From: Bacteroidaceae bacterium | GTDB taxonomy: Bacteria; Bacteroidota; Bacteroidia; Bacteroidales; Bacteroidaceae | Length of the DNA stretch: 64,000 nt | Direction: 5' to 3' | Assembly: GCA_017379075.1 (NCBI GenBank) | Contig: JAFNXL010000008.1 | Coordinates: 1-64,000, forward strand | Shown: positions 62,798 through 64,000 of the stretch, piece after piece | Layout: each line of letters opens with the position of its first letter | Position numbering within the stretch: position 1 is the stretch's first letter | Position numbers and translations under genes: made by a program | Notes under the pieces: model-generated | Database searches by the model: none | What the model saw: only the letters and a program-made list of their open reading frames with translations | Told to the model about the DNA's origin: nothing

Positions 62798-64000
62798 ATG
62801 ATAACGGATGAATTAGGCTTAAAAATAAGGCAAAACCTCGTTTATTTGCCCACTTTAATGCAAGAAAAGGCAATTGAGAAGTGGTCTGCTTTTCTGCTCT
62901 CGCGAGCTGATAACGAAATCTTTCTGATGAAAGGTTACGCGGGTACGGGAAAGTCCAGTCTGGTGGGTGCTTTGGTGCAGACTTTGACGCAACTGAAACA
63001 AAACGTGGTGCTGCTGGCCCCTACCGGACGAGCCGCAAAAGTGATGAGCCTTTATGCCCAGGCACCGGCTTATACCATCCATAAGCGCATCTATCGGCAG
63101 AAAACTTTTGCCGATATGGATAGTTTTCAAGCCAACGTAAACCTGAAAAGCCATACTCTTTTCATCGTGGACGAGGCTTCCATGATTGCCAACGAAGGCC
63201 TGTCCGGCTCCATGTTCGGTACGGGCAGGCTGTTGGATGACCTTGTGCATTTTGTCTATTCCTGTGAGGGCTGCCGCCTTATGCTGGTGGGCGACACGGC
63301 ACAGCTGCCTCCGGTGGGAGAGGAGGAAAGTCCGGCGCTCTGCTCCGGGATGCTGCAGGGGTATGGCCTGAATGTAACGGAAATAGAGTTGACCGAAGTG
63401 GTGCGCCAGACTGCGGATTCTGGCATACTGTGGAACGCCACATCCCTCAGACAACTGATTTCCAATGACGAGGTTTATGCTTTTCCCCGAATCCGGGTGG
63501 GCGGTTTTGCCGATATCCGCACGCTCCCCGGTAACGAGCTCATTGAGGCATTGGAAGAAAGCTATTACCATTGCGGAACGGACCAGACCATTGTGGTCAC
63601 ACGCAGCAACCGTCGTGCCATCCAGTATAACCAAGGCATCAGAGGACGCATCTTGGGATACGAAGAGGAACTTTCCGGAGGCGACCTTCTGATGGTGGCC
63701 AAGAACAACTATTTCTGGTGCAAGGACAACAAGGAACTTCCGTTCATTGCCAACGGAGACGTTGCTGTGGTACGGCGTTTCCGCAACGAACGCTCGCTTT
63801 ATGGCTTCCGTTTTGCCGATGTGACTTTGCAGCTGCCGGATTATGACGACATGGAACTGGATGCCGTGGTGTTGCTGGATACGCTTCGCAGCGAGGCGTC
63901 GGCCCTTACGCGTCAGGAACAGGAACAGCTTTTCCATCGCGTATGGGAAGACTATCCCGAGATAACCAACAAACAGGCGAGGGCAAAAAAGATTAAGGAG
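62798..64000 (+). CDS. RecD-like (superfamily 1B) ATP-dependent DNA helicase, 5' part
   Basis: The first 401 codons of a helicase that runs off the window. It starts with ITDELGLKIRQNLVYLPT. Walker A is MKGYAGTGKSSLV near residue 50, then LLAPTGRAAKVM (motif Ia), LFIVDEASMI (motif II), LMLVGDTAQLPPVG (motif III) and VVTRSNRRAIQYN. The motif order fits RecD2/AAA_30-type DNA helicases acting in repair or recombination. The ATG at 62798 is preferred over 62858 because the intervening residues match the usual N-terminal start of relatives. The C-terminal UvrD-like part lies beyond the edge. Confidence 0.88.
   Translation, partial: MITDELGLKIRQNLVYLPTLMQEKAIEKWSAFLLSRADNEIFLMKGYAGTGKSSLVGALVQTLTQLKQNVVLLAPTGRAAKVMSLYAQAPAYTIHKRIYRQKTFADMDSFQANVNLKSHTLFIVDEASMIANEGLSGSMFGTGRLLDDLVHFVYSCEGCRLMLVGDTAQLPPVGEEESPALCSGMLQGYGLNVTEIELTEVVRQTADSGILWNATSLRQLISNDEVYAFPRIRVGGFADIRTLPGNELIEALEESYYHCGTDQTIVVTRSNRRAIQYNQGIRGRILGYEEELSGGDLLMVAKNNYFWCKDNKELPFIANGDVAVVRRFRNERSLYGFRFADVTLQLPDYDDMELDAVVLLDTLRSEASALTRQEQEQLFHRVWEDYPEITNKQARAKKIKE

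Overview
The window looks like chromosomal DNA of a Bacteroidales bacterium, most likely of the Prevotellaceae type. The reasons are the promoters (TAnnTTTG at -7, often with TTTG about 20 bases upstream), a fused SecDF, 2-oxoacid:ferredoxin oxidoreductase, meso-diaminopimelate dehydrogenase, an OMP_b-brl-type outer-membrane protein, secreted lipoproteins and glycoside hydrolases, and a C-terminal sorting-type domain. The genus is inference. I saw no transposase, integrase or CRISPR array.

Layout. 1-11.3 kb: housekeeping and envelope genes on the minus strand: tRNA-Gln, tyrS, then a probable six-gene run argS - RNase H - msbA-like exporter - two LtaS-like sulfatases - lpxL-like acyltransferase, then HU. 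11.4-22.5 kb: plus-strand genes: rhomboid protease, EEP-family hydrolase, secDF, a SecB-like protein, tRNA-Arg, korA-korB, ddh and a glycosyltransferase. 22.5-26.6 kb: an AT-rich accessory or decaying segment. It holds a BspA-like leucine-rich-repeat remnant, a small frameshifted gene, a headless frame, an intact AlbA_2/ATP-binding regulator, a frame interrupted by two in-frame TGA codons, and four consecutive arrays of short palindromes, each with an exact 22-base period.

26.6-36.3 kb: a secreted glycoside hydrolase, then glycan and envelope genes: UDP-galactopyranose mutase with a galactofuranosyltransferase-like enzyme, a WaaP-like LPS kinase, another glycosyltransferase, then an operon of GDPD-like protein, third LtaS-like protein, GtrA and a polyprenyl-phosphate glycosyltransferase. 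36.5-54 kb: a 2301-residue secreted protein, a clan GH-D lipoprotein, a fasciclin lipoprotein, a glycosyltransferase, a GH106-like rhamnosidase and an ArnT-like transferase. A fifth 22-base array lies at 43.7 kb. 54-64 kb: alkaline phosphatase, aroB, an outer-membrane barrel protein, a His/Cys-rich small exported protein, rsmD, a DUF3822 protein, a membrane-anchored unknown and the start of a RecD-like helicase cut by the window edge.

The most unusual signal is the set of five 22-base-period palindrome arrays. Each array has its own core word (GTAAAT/ATTTAC, GGTACT/AGTACC, GACAAT/ATTGTC, CCAGTTGG/CCAACTGG, ACTTAAGT), but all share the same period, about four units, and units that are flipped or changed in compensating pairs. 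They do not code for protein and I do not know a named class for them. The frame with two in-frame TGA codons sits directly beside the first four arrays.
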